64,000 nt of DNA. Source: an uncultured Flavobacteriaceae bacterium. GTDB taxonomy: Bacteria > Bacteroidota > Bacteroidia > Flavobacteriales > Flavobacteriaceae. Both the position numbers and the translations under genes were made by a program. The stretch lies in assembly GCA_947500445.1 (NCBI GenBank), contig CANMSB010000002.1, forward strand, positions 62,001 through 126,000. Direction: 5' to 3'. Position 1 is the first letter of the stretch. Each line of letters opens with the position of its first letter. Under the pieces are notes generated by a model that did no database searches, was not told where the DNA came from, and saw only the letters and a program-made list of their open reading frames with translations. Below are positions 19,301 to 28,094 of this stretch, in pieces.

Positions 19301-22300
19301 AAATACAGTGAAAGGCGTCTTTGATATACACGTCATAACTACCGCCTTCTACATTAAATACGTTGGTTGCCGAACCTGCCCAAGTGGCCCTTACCGGTGG
19401 GGTTGTCAAAAACGGCAATATTTGGTATTCGTAGGGTCCGGTACCAAATTGTCCATTGGCAGTGATAACACCTGCATTTAGATTACAATTGTCGTTTTTG
19501 GTAACGTTTACGTCGCCCGATAGCGGGTTTACCGACTCTCGGATGGTAAAGGTGCCACCAGCTACCGAACAGCCGGCGTACGGACCGCCTACTTCCGTCA
19601 ATAACAGATAATACTCGCCCTGTGGCAAAGCTCCTGCGTTGTTTATGGTTTGGGCGGTGACGGGAGCGCTTACCGGCACGGAAATAGGAGCTCCGGTGGA
19701 AATGTTGGACTGTGCATTGAATATTTCGTAAGTTACATCTGATGCCGCGGCATCGTAATTGTCAAAAGTGAACGAAATGTTTCCATCGGCAAATCCAGTG
19801 CAGCTTACATTGGCCACCTCATCCAAGGTCGACGTTAGATTGGATGGCGAATCGATAGGCAATAAGGCCTCTTCAAAATAATAACAGTTGGTCACATTGT
19901 CGTAAACGACAAAGGTATAGGTGACTCCCGGGCTAAGATAAATACCATTTGCCGCCTGCGAAAAGGTTACCGTATCCCCGCCAGGGGTATCCGGCCCAAC
20001 GTAGTTGCTGGAATAGGGCGGTGTATTGCTTTCGTAAATGGCAAAAGAATAATCACCACTACCAACAGCACTACTTACCGAAACGATTGCGGTCCCTCCA
20101 TCGGCGCAACTTGCCGTTGCCGTGGTGACATCAATGTCCAGATCATTGGGCGGCGAGGCGATAATTTCGGTTTGAAACGCAGAACACCCATTGGCATCGA
20201 CTACGTCAATTTGGTAAATACCAAAATTTAAGATATCGAAGGTATGGTCTCTGGTAGTAGCAGTAGTGGCATGTGTTTGCGTAGGGATGCCGTTATTGGC
20301 CGAAAGGTAATACGTGTATTCGGCGGTGCCTCCCGTAATTCCTGAAATACTTATAGAGCCCGGATTGGTGGTAGTGCCACTCACATCACAGGTGATAGGA
20401 GTGCTCGTAGCCGTATAGTCGATAATGGCCGGCTCGGTAATGGTTTCGGTACCCACAACAAAACACCCTTTGGCGTCCGTTACGGTCACTTCATAATTTC
20501 CTGCTGCGAGGCCTGTAGTCTGTGTGCCGTAGTTGGTGGCCGTACTGGTGTTTACCACGGAAATGGTAAAGGGCGCCAAACCGATATTGGTATCGATAAC
20601 GATATCCAAGGCCCCGGAAGCATCATTGTTACACCGTAGGTTGGTCGGGGTAATACTTGTGATGACCGGTGTAAGGGCCGGAGAAACCACAACCTCATTG
20701 GTGGTTACGGTACATACGGTCGGTGTTGTGGTGTCGGATACCAAGAAATAGTAGGTGCCGTCGGTATTGGTGGTAAATACGTTGCCCGTAAAGCCGCTGG
20801 TGTTCCACGGTCCAGTGGCGGTGTTGCCCCACTGATAGGAGTAAGTTCCCGAACCGCCGATAGCGTCGATATCAATAGTAGCGTCCGCCGTACAGGTCAG
20901 ATCCGACCGTAAGGTGGCGGTCGCCCTTAGCTGAGGGTTCAATACGATGGTTTGTTGGGCAGGGCTACAGCCGTATGCATCCCGAACATCGATCGTATAG
21001 CTACCGTTGGCCAAGTTGGAGAACGTATAGTTCGATGAGTTGGCCGGTGTTGGGGCTTCCCATGGACCTCCATCGATGCGGAACAGGTATGCTCCATTTC
21101 CTCCGGTAACATTTACTGCTATGGTACCGTCGTTGGCACCGGAGTAACAAGGTGTAGGGACGGCGGTAAACGCTGGTATTGTTGGGGTAACAATGGATAA
21201 GGCCGTATCTATTTCGTCATCGCAACCGTTTACGTCCCGCGCCCTAACGATATAATCTCCTGCCGACAATCCGGAAAAAATGGTATTGGACCCGTTAGTG
21301 GCATAATCGTAACCGCTAATGGCAGTTCCACTCGTGTTCTCCAACTGATATTCGTATCCAGGGGTTCCTCCCATGGCATCGGCCGTTATGGTGGCACCTG
21401 TGGCGGTATTGTTACAGGTCAACACTTCTGTTACACTCGCCGTGGTGCGCACTGCGCTGGGTGCGGTCAATGTTCGTGACAAGGGAAGCGTACAGGACCC
21501 AACGGTAATATCGATGTTTAGGGTACCGTCCCCTAGGCCTGTTAAATCTAATGGGCTGGTGGTTCCGGTCTGTGTAGTGGTGCCACCATCAGTGGTGTAG
21601 CTATAGCTACTGCCAAAATTTTCGATTTCGATACGGATGGTCCCGTCGGTGTCAGAATTACAGCTGGGGTCGGTAGCTCTGATTATTGTGGCGGCAAAGG
21701 CTTGTCCGTCCAAAACGGTAAGGTTATGGTCGAGCGAACAATCGCGCCCATAGTCTACGGTAACCGTATGTGGGCCGGGGGAAACATTGGAAAACACATT
21801 GGCTCCCGTTCCGGTCTGGCCGGGCAATGCCCCATCCAGGATATAGGTGTAATTGGCGTCAAATGGGGTAATGGTAATGTTTCCGGATCCATCGCAATTA
21901 TAGGTGATGGAATCTCCTAGGGTCGGTGGGGTCGGTAAGGGGTCGATTACCACATCCGGTAAAACGAGGGTACAAACAGGGTCATTGGCGTCCCGAACGA
22001 GAATAGTGTAGGTACCATCTGCTAAATCGGTAAAAATATGACCTCCCGTAGTGCTTGTGGTCCACGCACCATTGTTAATGTTGTATTGGTAGCTGCCGGA
22101 GCCTCCCATGGGGTTGCTCACGGTAATTTGCCCAAGTACGGGCCCACAGAGATAATCCTGTGTGAGTACTGGGTTATCAGCGGACAACGCGTCGGGCTGT
22201 GCTATCGTTCTGGCAATAAATGCAGGGAGATTACATCCTCTGTTGTCGATGACCTGAATTTCATAATCTCCCTGTGAAAGGTTTGGAAAGTTAGGGGAGA

Positions 22301-25300
22301 GTTGGTAGGAAGCGCCGTTGTCGATACTATAACGATAGGGTGCTTCTCCTCCTCCATTGACCGTTACCGATATGCTACCATTTGCGCCGCCGTTACAACT
22401 AACGTCGTCATGGGCAACACTGACATCCAATGGCGGATCTTGGGCGATAGTAATCGGGAACAGTTCTTGGCAGTACCCCGGATTTCCCGAATTGTCCCGA
22501 ACAAACACATCATAATCATCGGGAACCGACACTGAAATCGGATTGGTGGTGGAGAAATTCCCGTCCGGCGGAACGGTACCGCGCGGGGCAATGGCAAATA
22601 CAAGGGTCCCCGACCCACCGTTTGCAGTAATGTTTATGTCCGTTGCGGTATCACATGCGCGAATGTTGGCGGCGGTGGCGGAAATATTCAGGGATGGACT
22701 TATTTGGGCAGTTTCCTGTACCGCATCGCATCCCAGACTATCACTAACATCGATTGTGTAAGATCCGTTTGACAAGTCTTCAAAAACATAGGTATTTGGT
22801 GTCGCCGTATCCGGGGATAGCCAAGGGCCGGTTCCGTTCAATTGGAACAAGTAAGTGCCAGTACCACCCGAAACGGTCACCGTAATGGTGCCATCACTAT
22901 TACCGCTGTAACAATCGGTTGCGTCTACCGTATCGATAACAGGTGCGCTAGGGGTAACAATTTGAATGGGTGTGCCCGTCTGTGCAGGGCAATTATTGGT
23001 ATCTAAAACGGCCACGATGTAACTGCCCGCTCCCAATCCTGAAAAGACCGTATTGGTAGTATTGGTGGCAAAATCGTATCCCGTAATCGGGGTGCCGGTA
23101 TTGGCATCTTGCAGTTGATAGGTGAAACCGGGGATACCTCCCGTAGCGTTGGCCGTGATGACCGCGTCATCGGCATTACAGGTCAGCGCGGAGGTAACCG
23201 AAGCATTTACGGTTATCAAATCGGGTTGGGAAATTGTTGTCGTTAACGAGAACATACAACTGGTATCGTCCGCCTTACGGATCCAAACGGTATGTGACCC
23301 GGCCGCATAGAGCTCCGGTGTGGGTTGTGGGGAAGTAGTGCTATTGGTCCAAGTGCCCCGATTGTCCACGGAGTAGTCAAAACCGGCGGTTGGGTCAAAA
23401 TTGGCCACGCTAAAGGTAATACTACCGTTGCTTTGTCCGTTACATGTTACATCTTTGGTTCCGGTAATGGCCCCTTCAAAGGTTCTACCACCCTCGATCA
23501 ACACCTCGGTATCGATAGATTGTTCGCAAACTTCCGGTGTCTGTTCCACCAGAATATCGTCAATGGCGACGTCATTGCCATTATCTTCACTTTCATTAGT
23601 AATAATCAATAGCTCCAAGCTACTATTTGTGCCAGGGTTTAACGAAATTAAAGGAGGTTGGTTCCAAGTGTTGTTACGAGGAATGATACCTGTTGTTGCA
23701 GAAGCTACCAAATTTCCGGTACCACCGGTCGCACTGACCTCTCTAAGTTCAATAGTCAAATCGGGGTCAACTCCATTGGGGTTCCCCATTTGCATGAGGT
23801 TTAAAGCCCACAAAGAAACTGTGATGTCTTGATTTGGGTAAATATCATTTATTATACTACGATAGATGGCTTGTCCCGTATCGGGTTCACCGATATTTAC
23901 TACCAAATATCGACCATCGGGATCGCTTCCGTTGGAGGTATGATCTGTCACCGGGCGGATCCAAGCACCAAAAGGACTAACAATGTTGCTGGTGACGGCA
24001 TATTCGTTGTCGTTTATTTGGGTGTTGGTACCGTCCCCTGGGCGCATATTGGCGTGTGTGCCCCCTGTTTGATCTTCATAGTAATATATGGTGGTATTGG
24101 GGCTGGGCACCGTGGGTCCCGAGCCGAAATCTTCCAGTAAAAGAACACTAGGTGTCGGTGGAGTTTGTGGAATATAATTTGTTGTTACCGTATAAGTGGC
24201 GGGCGTGAGTCCGGTAAAGGTATTGCTATCGGGAGGGGTATTCAACACCCCATTAAGTTCATAGGTATAGTCGTAGGTGGTAATGTCCGGACTCATTTCA
24301 ATGGTGCCAAGACCATCACAACCATAGTCCACTGTTGGCGTAAGGGTGACGATGGGCCGTTGTGGCAAATCGTCCACGGTGATATTCATAGGGAATTCGC
24401 AGTCGTTGGCATCCCTGACGATGATAGTATACGATCCCGCTTGAAGGTCGGCCACACTATTGGTTCCAAAGTTGGCACCACCATCAAAACTATAGCTGTA
24501 GGGTGCCGTACCACCGGTAACATTGGTGACCCGAACCTGCGCTCCCAAGGTAGGGTTACAACTAACGTCCCTGGATACCCCGGTAGCCGCGGATAACGGA
24601 AATGGTTCGTTGACATCGTGTACAAAACGTACCTCGCAACCGGAGTCGTCCGTAACGACTACATTATAGGTGCCGGCACCTAGGTTTACAAAGCCTGCCG
24701 TGTTTTGGAAAGTGGTTCCGTCATCGATACTGTATTGATAGGGCGATACCCCACCTGTGGCCACAATATTGATTTCGCCATCGGTCCGCCCACTACAGGA
24801 AACATCGACCGGAGTGGGCACTGTCGCCGTCATGGAGCCGTTGTCATCTATGCGAACGGGATTAGAATATCCGATACAGTTGTTATCGTCTACTACGATA
24901 AAGATGTAGGTTCCATCATCGTTGGGAATATAGGTATAGATGTCATCGGCGTCCTCATCTTCCCATCCAAAGGTAAAGGTATTGCTCAACCGAAATTCCG
25001 AACCCGGAATATCGCTAATGTCGGTATATAACTGACTTCCGTTTTTACTCCAAATGGCATAACTGTATTCTGTGCCGGCAGGACCCCCGTTGGGAGTAAG
25101 TTCAATTGTGCCGGCAGTACAACCAATATTTGCCGTTGTTATAGCGGAAACAACGGGATTAGGATCTCGGGATAGCGTTACATCGGTAACATTAAAACAA
25201 CCGTCCGCTGTTCGGGTAATGATATGATAATCTCCTTGGGTAAGGTTGTTAAAGGTAAAATTGTTGCTGGGTTGTGCCCTTTCATCATCCAAAAACGTTC

Positions 25301-28013
25301 CACCGGGATGCCCGGCATAATAATCCGGACTGGTAATCGGGGGCGGTGGGCTACCATCGGCGATACGAATTTCGTAATGATAATCCCCTACCACGTTCAG
25401 GGCCTGAATGTTTATGGAACCGGGGGTATTGCAATTTTCCGGGGTCAGGTTGGTGGTTACCTCAAAAGGTCGTTGCAATACTTCTATGGGATCGGTTTCA
25501 AATACACAGGCCCCTGTTAACGGAAGTCCGTCCGGCCCCAATTGGATCACTTCTACCTTGTAGGCCCCAGAGGTGGTAATATCAAAGCTATTGCTGACAC
25601 CATAAGGTACTTGAACGCTATTGGTGGACAAGTTGAACAATTGAAAACCATAGCCACTGGTCGGTCTGGTGACCGTAATGTTGCCCGGGGTTTCACAAAT
25701 GATGTTCCTTGATCGGAATTCGATGTCGAGGTTGTTCTGAAATACGTTAAAGTAAAAGATACTGGTACAACCGTCCTGGTAGGTGAGTACCACCCGATAC
25801 TGGCCTGCCGTATTTGCCGTAAAAACGTTTCCGGTAGTGACCTCGGAATAACAGCTATTGGTTACCGTAGGGCATGAAGGATCGGTATTTACGCAACTTC
25901 CCGATGCATTAAAACGCTGCCAGGAAATTCCGCGAGCATCCGATATGTTCAGCGATATGTTTTGGGAATCGTTAGATCCGCAAAGGAAAAGGTTGGTAAT
26001 GTCCCGTCCATTATCGCTACAGGTGGCGATTTCGCCCCGGATATCATTGTCGGGATCTCCATCGTTATTGGCATCGTTAAACAGGGCAATGATCGGATCG
26101 GTCTGGGTGGTGCCAAAACGCTCTACATTGATGATTTCCTTAAAACCCTTACAAGGATCGTCTATTTGTTTGTCCACAATATAGGTGCCGACATCGCTTA
26201 CTACAATACTGTTCTGGGGTCCATCGGACAATACGGGATCACCTGGGTCGATTTCACCATTATTGTTGGCATCAAGGACCCATACATAGTTGTTGAAGTT
26301 TTCTCCAGCTTCTAATTGTATGCTGTTTCCACAAAGTTGTTCCGTTCTTGTAAAATTACAATCGTCTAGATCATCGAGCAAGAAATTGGTTGCGCCCGGA
26401 GTTACAAAACCACAATTGTCAAAATCCGAGACACTGGGGTCATCGGATATGGTAGCGGAATTGTCGACACCGCGATAGGTGGAATAAGCTAGATTATCGA
26501 TTCTATTGGAACAAGCGTCTACAAAATCAAAGCAATTTTCGGCAACCCTCACTTGAATTCGAATAGTATATCGGGGCCCACCCTCCAAAACCAGATTATC
26601 GGGTATCGCGAAAAAGAGCTCTCCGGGAGCTTCTTCCTTATAAACAACATTAGGCGCCTGTGATAGATCTACGTTTACAAGTGTCGTATTTATAGGGAGC
26701 AGATCGCGAATGATGTAATTTGCCTCGTAGGGGTCTGAGCTTCCGGGTATTAAACCTGTGGCATCATCATTTCCAATGTTATTAAACGTAAGCTCGTAAA
26801 TCAGATCATCTCCCAAGTTTACTCCGGCACCGGTAATATCGTTGGTATTGGGGTCGGGATTGCCAAATTCGCGAACCTTTTTCTCCAACACAATATTGGG
26901 TTCGATAATTTCAACTGCAAATACCGCCAGAAAAGGACCATAACCATCACCTGAAGACGTGAAACGCAAGGTCGCCTCTGTTTCGTCATTCGGTAATATA
27001 GAGTTTAAGTTGTTGTCGAGTTCAATTAAATCCAAGTCTAGACCCAAGGTGTTCGTACCATAGGGGGTTCTTGTGGGAACCTGATTTCCTTTATAGGTTA
27101 TTGTGGAATTGAAGAAATTGTTTCTGGGGTTGTTGTTCTCTTCCAACCTATTGAACCCGCCCGCTGCTATTGGGGTATCGATTAAGAATCGATCTCCGCG
27201 AATTCCCAAATCCCCTTCCAACGCCGCTACACCAATATTGGCATTAACATTAAAAGGAGCGGGTAACGTTCTAAAACCCTCGACCAATACATCAATATTA
27301 CTGGCACTTCTGGATACACTGGCGTATCCGTCAAATGTGGAAATGAACTTACCAGGTTCGGTAGGGTTTTCATAGATAACTACCAAGACCCACCCTGCGG
27401 AGCTGGAACCACTGCGCCTTCCGCGAGTGGCCCTGATATTGGCCGCGGTATATTCCCCGTTGGGATTGGCGTTCGAACGAACTAAATCGGTTACATTTTT
27501 ATAGCATACTACAGGACCGTCCTTTATAAATGTCCCTGGATTTGCTGGTTGATAACCATTGACTATAATATCATCTTCTTCCCCGGCCGGGTCAGGGTCA
27601 TTATCTGCAACGAGGTCTACATAGTTACCTCCCGGAATTTTGAACTTTATTTCGTTCCACTCCTCTATTCTTGGTGTGCCGCTAAATTGTTGTCCTCCAT
27701 TGGTGCTTCGTTCATTGGGGTAAGTTCCCGCCCAATAGAGTCCGGCATATCGTACTTGCGAACAATCCGGATCCGGAATGTTAAGTTCGGCACTACTTGA
27801 GCTAAAGGTAGCGGGATCGGAGTCAATGTCGATATACTCCATCCAAAGGCTATTGTTGTTCTGGTTTCCGTTGTAAGGGGTATTTGCTTGTTGCGGGTTG
27901 CTTTGGCTCGCCCGGTTCATGATGTTGTTTCCTACCAAAAGGATATCCCCGCGAATTTCAATATTATCACCGTCCAAACGGGGTTCAAATTCTACGTATT
28001 CTTGTGCTGACAT
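13326..28013 (-). CDS. Giant SprB-like adhesin with T9SS type B sorting domain
   Basis: A predicted cell-surface adhesin of at least 4,895 residues. Residues about 1-370 form an N-terminal region with WMEYIDIDSDP and YAGLYWAGTYP, about 375-500 look DUF11-like, and from about 770 onward there are roughly 41 SprB repeats (core pattern CxxxxDGxIxVxxxGG, YxYSIDNG, GxYxVxVxDxxGC). One repeat is split by a 213-residue beta-sandwich-like module (residues about 1283-1495). The last 85 residues, from IPNFFTPSDGDGLND, are a gliding-type T9SS sorting domain. The ATG at 28013 gives MSAQEYVEF, but 23 codons upstream in the same frame encode a clear signal peptide whose cleavage falls at SAQ. True translation probably begins near 28082, where the codon is ACG instead of ATG. 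SprB itself mediates gliding on surfaces. Confidence 0.93.
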   Translation of the reverse strand: MSAQEYVEFEPRLDGDNIEIRGDILLVGNNIMNRASQSNPQQANTPYNGNQNNNSLWMEYIDIDSDPATFSSSSAELNIPDPDCSQVRYAGLYWAGTYPNERSTNGGQQFSGTPRIEEWNEIKFKIPGGNYVDLVADNDPDPAGEEDDIIVNGYQPANPGTFIKDGPVVCYKNVTDLVRSNANPNGEYTAANIRATRGRRSGSSSAGWVLVVIYENPTEPGKFISTFDGYASVSRSASNIDVLVEGFRTLPAPFNVNANIGVAALEGDLGIRGDRFLIDTPIAAGGFNRLEENNNPRNNFFNSTITYKGNQVPTRTPYGTNTLGLDLDLIELDNNLNSILPNDETEATLRFTSSGDGYGPFLAVFAVEIIEPNIVLEKKVREFGNPDPNTNDITGAGVNLGDDLIYELTFNNIGNDDATGLIPGSSDPYEANYIIRDLLPINTTLVNVDLSQAPNVVYKEEAPGELFFAIPDNLVLEGGPRYTIRIQVRVAENCFDFVDACSNRIDNLAYSTYRGVDNSATISDDPSVSDFDNCGFVTPGATNFLLDDLDDCNFTRTEQLCGNSIQLEAGENFNNYVWVLDANNNGEIDPGDPVLSDGPQNSIVVSDVGTYIVDKQIDDPCKGFKEIINVERFGTTQTDPIIALFNDANNDGDPDNDIRGEIATCSDNGRDITNLFLCGSNDSQNISLNISDARGISWQRFNASGSCVNTDPSCPTVTNSCYSEVTTGNVFTANTAGQYRVVLTYQDGCTSIFYFNVFQNNLDIEFRSRNIICETPGNITVTRPTSGYGFQLFNLSTNSVQVPYGVSNSFDITTSGAYKVEVIQLGPDGLPLTGACVFETDPIEVLQRPFEVTTNLTPENCNTPGSINIQALNVVGDYHYEIRIADGSPPPPITSPDYYAGHPGGTFLDDERAQPSNNFTFNNLTQGDYHIITRTADGCFNVTDVTLSRDPNPVVSAITTANIGCTAGTIELTPNGGPAGTEYSYAIWSKNGSQLYTDISDIPGSEFRLSNTFTFGWEDEDADDIYTYIPNDDGTYIFIVVDDNNCIGYSNPVRIDDNGSMTATVPTPVDVSCSGRTDGEINIVATGGVSPYQYSIDDGTTFQNTAGFVNLGAGTYNVVVTDDSGCEVRFVHDVNEPFPLSAATGVSRDVSCNPTLGAQVRVTNVTGGTAPYSYSFDGGANFGTNSVADLQAGSYTIIVRDANDCEFPMNITVDDLPQRPIVTLTPTVDYGCDGLGTIEMSPDITTYDYTYELNGVLNTPPDSNTFTGLTPATYTVTTNYIPQTPPTPSVLLLEDFGSGPTVPSPNTTIYYYEDQTGGTHANMRPGDGTNTQINDNEYAVTSNIVSPFGAWIRPVTDHTSNGSDPDGRYLVVNIGEPDTGQAIYRSIINDIYPNQDITVSLWALNLMQMGNPNGVDPDLTIELREVSATGGTGNLVASATTGIIPRNNTWNQPPLISLNPGTNSSLELLIITNESEDNGNDVAIDDILVEQTPEVCEQSIDTEVLIEGGRTFEGAITGTKDVTCNGQSNGSITFSVANFDPTAGFDYSVDNRGTWTNSTTSPQPTPELYAAGSHTVWIRKADDTSCMFSLTTTISQPDLITVNASVTSALTCNADDAVITANATGGIPGFTYQLQDANTGTPITGYDFATNTTNTVFSGLGAGSYIVAVLDTNNCPAQTGTPIQIVTPSAPVIDTVDATDCYSGNSDGTITVTVSGGTGTYLFQLNGTGPWLSPDTATPNTYVFEDLSNGSYTIDVSDSLGCDAVQETAQISPSLNISATAANIRACDTATDINITANGGSGTLVFAIAPRGTVPPDGNFSTTNPISVSVPDDYDVFVRDNSGNPGYCQELFPITIAQDPPLDVSVAHDDVSCNGGANGSISVTVNGGGEAPYRYSIDNGASYQLSPNFPNLSQGDYEIQVIDNRGCNLPAFIARTIAQPDALSADNPVLTQDYLCGPVLGQITVSNPMGGSGSYQYNINNGAWTTSTTGGHIFTDLADGTYTILVRDANDPVCTLVLPDVVIDPLPTPPTLGDSITYNCDGSGNITITPFDANYTYILDGALPGQTGTGANVFSNVSPGPHTVTVDYGRDCSLDHNLTVLDGQAFAATIIRATDPSCNSDTDGTIRIEIENFGSSYSYTTDGGTTTQTGTTSPLDLTGLGDGTLNIDITVGSCTLPLSRTLTAPSAVRTTASVTEVLTCNNTATGATITADAMGGTPGYEYQLENTSGTAISGYDYATNGSNTIFSGLSAGDYIVRARDVNGCDDEIDTALSIVTPTIPAFTAVPTPCYSGANDGTIAVNVTGGNGAYLFRIDGGPWEAPTPANSSNYTFSNLANGSYTIDVRDAYGCSPAQQTIVLNPQLRATATLRSDLTCTADATIDIDAIGGSGTYSYQWGNTATGPWNTSGFTGNVFTTNTDGTYYFLVSDTTTPTVCTVTTNEVVVSPALTPVITSITPTNLRCNNDASGALDIVIDTNIGLAPFTISVVNTSTATNYGTQTTGLAAGNYEVTVTDAKGCFVVGTETITEPAIIDYTATSTPITCDVSGTTTNPGSISISGITGGTAEYTYYLSANNGIPTQTHATTATTRDHTFDILNFGIYQIDVVDANGCSAFQTEIIASPPNDLDIDVTTATASCADGGTAIVSVSSAVGSGDYSFAIYESNTPPYSSNYVGPDTPGGDTVTFSQAANGIYLSPGVTYTFVVYDNVTNCYYFEEALLPIDSPSNLTSTLDEVANVSCTGFADGNISFTFDNYDAAASDVTYEIFNAQSNISTGAPISVPVSAPVTAQTINNAGALPQGEYYLLLTEVGGPYAGCSVAGGTFTIRESVNPLSGDVNVTKNDNCNLNAGVITANGQFGTGPYEYQILPFLTTPPVRATWAGSATNVFNVEGGSYDVYIKDAFHCIWKSPRIDVQTDPDPEISLAVVDECATEGNYEVLVTLDQAGNAPYAISVNGSAFQNIVFDASNEYTITGLSSSTVAQTVAIQDLEGCGETENFTIFPKFQASATVTGLLNCIGSGNAEITITATDGSGNFEYEINGPVNQTRTAIPASGVASPTHSTVWNLADTPGVYTVSIYDTNSSACPTVIPLRVEDRITPVFDDIAATDISCFGENDGTITVSVVDNGIGPYTFRITSLDGAAVSILPTTTSATSAIFTGLAPTTTAAGYVVTATADAATNNCPRDTTIPITISEPSIVDVPLTAIAITPFACTAGNNENNAVITVLTSGAGSVNGGSGTYTRFVFIETATTTVLQDGTDNTYTETRVINTDRDYDIIVYDDEGCSNAALPTRVTILGFDELLSVSSAYTVSCSPTPDGEITITATSTFNDTTRFEYSIDNGTSWQDPNVFSGLSIGPHTILVRHKDTGCILPVSETIEDPNTFDIDVTVTNNVVCHGSATGAVTFALTDATYTGPFTWTIYRDNNTPLDYTDDIAYDSGDENTLSSNALIASGYNIEITQTNLPSCSNRRAFTIGEPSDPISGDRTFTEITCNPTNNGTIEIIDVQGGWGGYSYFIFDTSLTPDTNDAANYDTNPRADNLSAATYEVWIMDREGCAHQLPDVTLTDPSPILADLQIIQQNCTDFEGEIEITGIPSGNPISGGQGSGYTFQLLRNGIAFGAPQTTTLFTGLGAGDYTVDITDQWGCTATTPTTITFFDPIVPSKTIVKPIDCNGPGEITITHTGGSSGTYTYTVTFPDGSTPFPPQNTGVFTGLSDVGEYTFTITDDISGCPKTIVEELVAIVYPQIAIDNVDDASCFNVADGLITVSVPDNGLSPYNFEITAVDGAATSILPTTTTALTATFDGLSSTSGVGYTVTVTGDNGCSDTIDIPIAQPTEILVPDPSPVSFECSNGNRTDFPTISVTGVTGGTNTYPRYVFVNTDTGITVQDGSSPDYTETDFAGGTYTIEVFDTDGCSGMAANTVQIVPFDEFTDLTATATPDSCGFETVTLYAESAFTNSVADPANYQFRELGGTYQPSAVFPGLEVGVHRFEAQNIATQCILEVQYIVEDPNTFSLAIDKLNDVICYNTATGAITLEISDSSYTGDFDWTIFETNGTQTDFTDDTQVDQGRAPANTVINPNGLPFGNYRVQISQVGVPNCDLNNYFAISQPDEIMPNATIEAFVSCGAGNDEGKIRVAPTGGVGPYTITIQSASQSFTQTGVSAYIFENLTEGSFDITITDAINCTPATFATAIVLEQPDDIVATIPTPILRCFNGNDASLTAMVGPRTVPANPVYEYQLNRYGDSASNTPQQSVVQNGPTFDDLSPGFYSVTVSDDIGCSEESNIIEVINPTEVAPQLVKTASMTCNNGATFLLTATGGAGTGVGPYEYFNTQNNTWTPMSGGDSEVFPNASFTGPLRAGTYQFLVRDANQCDAVMSNGITETEITPLALIDVEATLIGCFDDTATIYADAIGGLGDYEYELYTNYTGSLADLDALDPANLDATTRLPGTNTTGEFPNLVAGTYYVNVISEDCTANPIQVIVAPATFLEFTPTQTDATCSEENDGTITILDNGGGTGVYQYAISGPNDNNLQQFDTINTFTGLEGSPRGIVYRVIAQDSNGCPPSFFEITIFEPAPLQLTVEPTGESCLNRNDGSIRLNITGGTGQYRAALNVDSGHVPITDGYEFENLEPGIYEIYLLDENDCPALAITTVAPGVNLNANVTPVYECATDVLSNYVNITLEDESVLGDVLYALDSQDINDAQLTPDFRNSAPGEHYITLFSGRCVSEPHPFVIDDFEPLELILQQRNINEITAVASGGRAPYNFYFDDINNGNDNTYRINRTDTYTVRVVDENGCETSGTIFMEFIDIEIPNFFTPSDGDGLNDTWKPRNDEGFPKILTIIFDRYGREIYRMGIGDPGWEGIYQAKELPSGDYWYIIKLNGETDEREFVGHFTLYR
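15648..25696 (-). repeat. Higher-order repeat: seven SprB units per block, about six blocks
   Basis: Comparing the unit starts of the giant adhesin shows that every seventh unit is most alike. First units of successive blocks have their key Cys near 25696, 23183, 21416, 19490, 17548 and 15648. The spacing is about 1.77-1.94 kb (590-647 residues), except for the first block, which is longer because of a 640-bp insertion. Unit 1 shares the LTCN...YEYQL pattern, unit 4 the DVSCxGxxDG pattern, unit 6 YxCDGxGxI, and unit 7 a Cys followed by DGxIxFxxxNF. Confidence 0.75.
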
Positions 28014-28094
28014 CCAAGTTGTACAACTTAGAAACAGCGCTAGAAGTAACAGTCTGCGATATGGGGAACAATGATGTTTCGTAACGGTTTGGTT

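Noticed and set aside
13326-28013. CRISPR array or tandem DNA repeats in the long repetitive region
   Set aside because: The repetition is at protein level with divergent DNA; there are no constant direct repeats with unique spacers. One uninterrupted frame explains the whole stretch.
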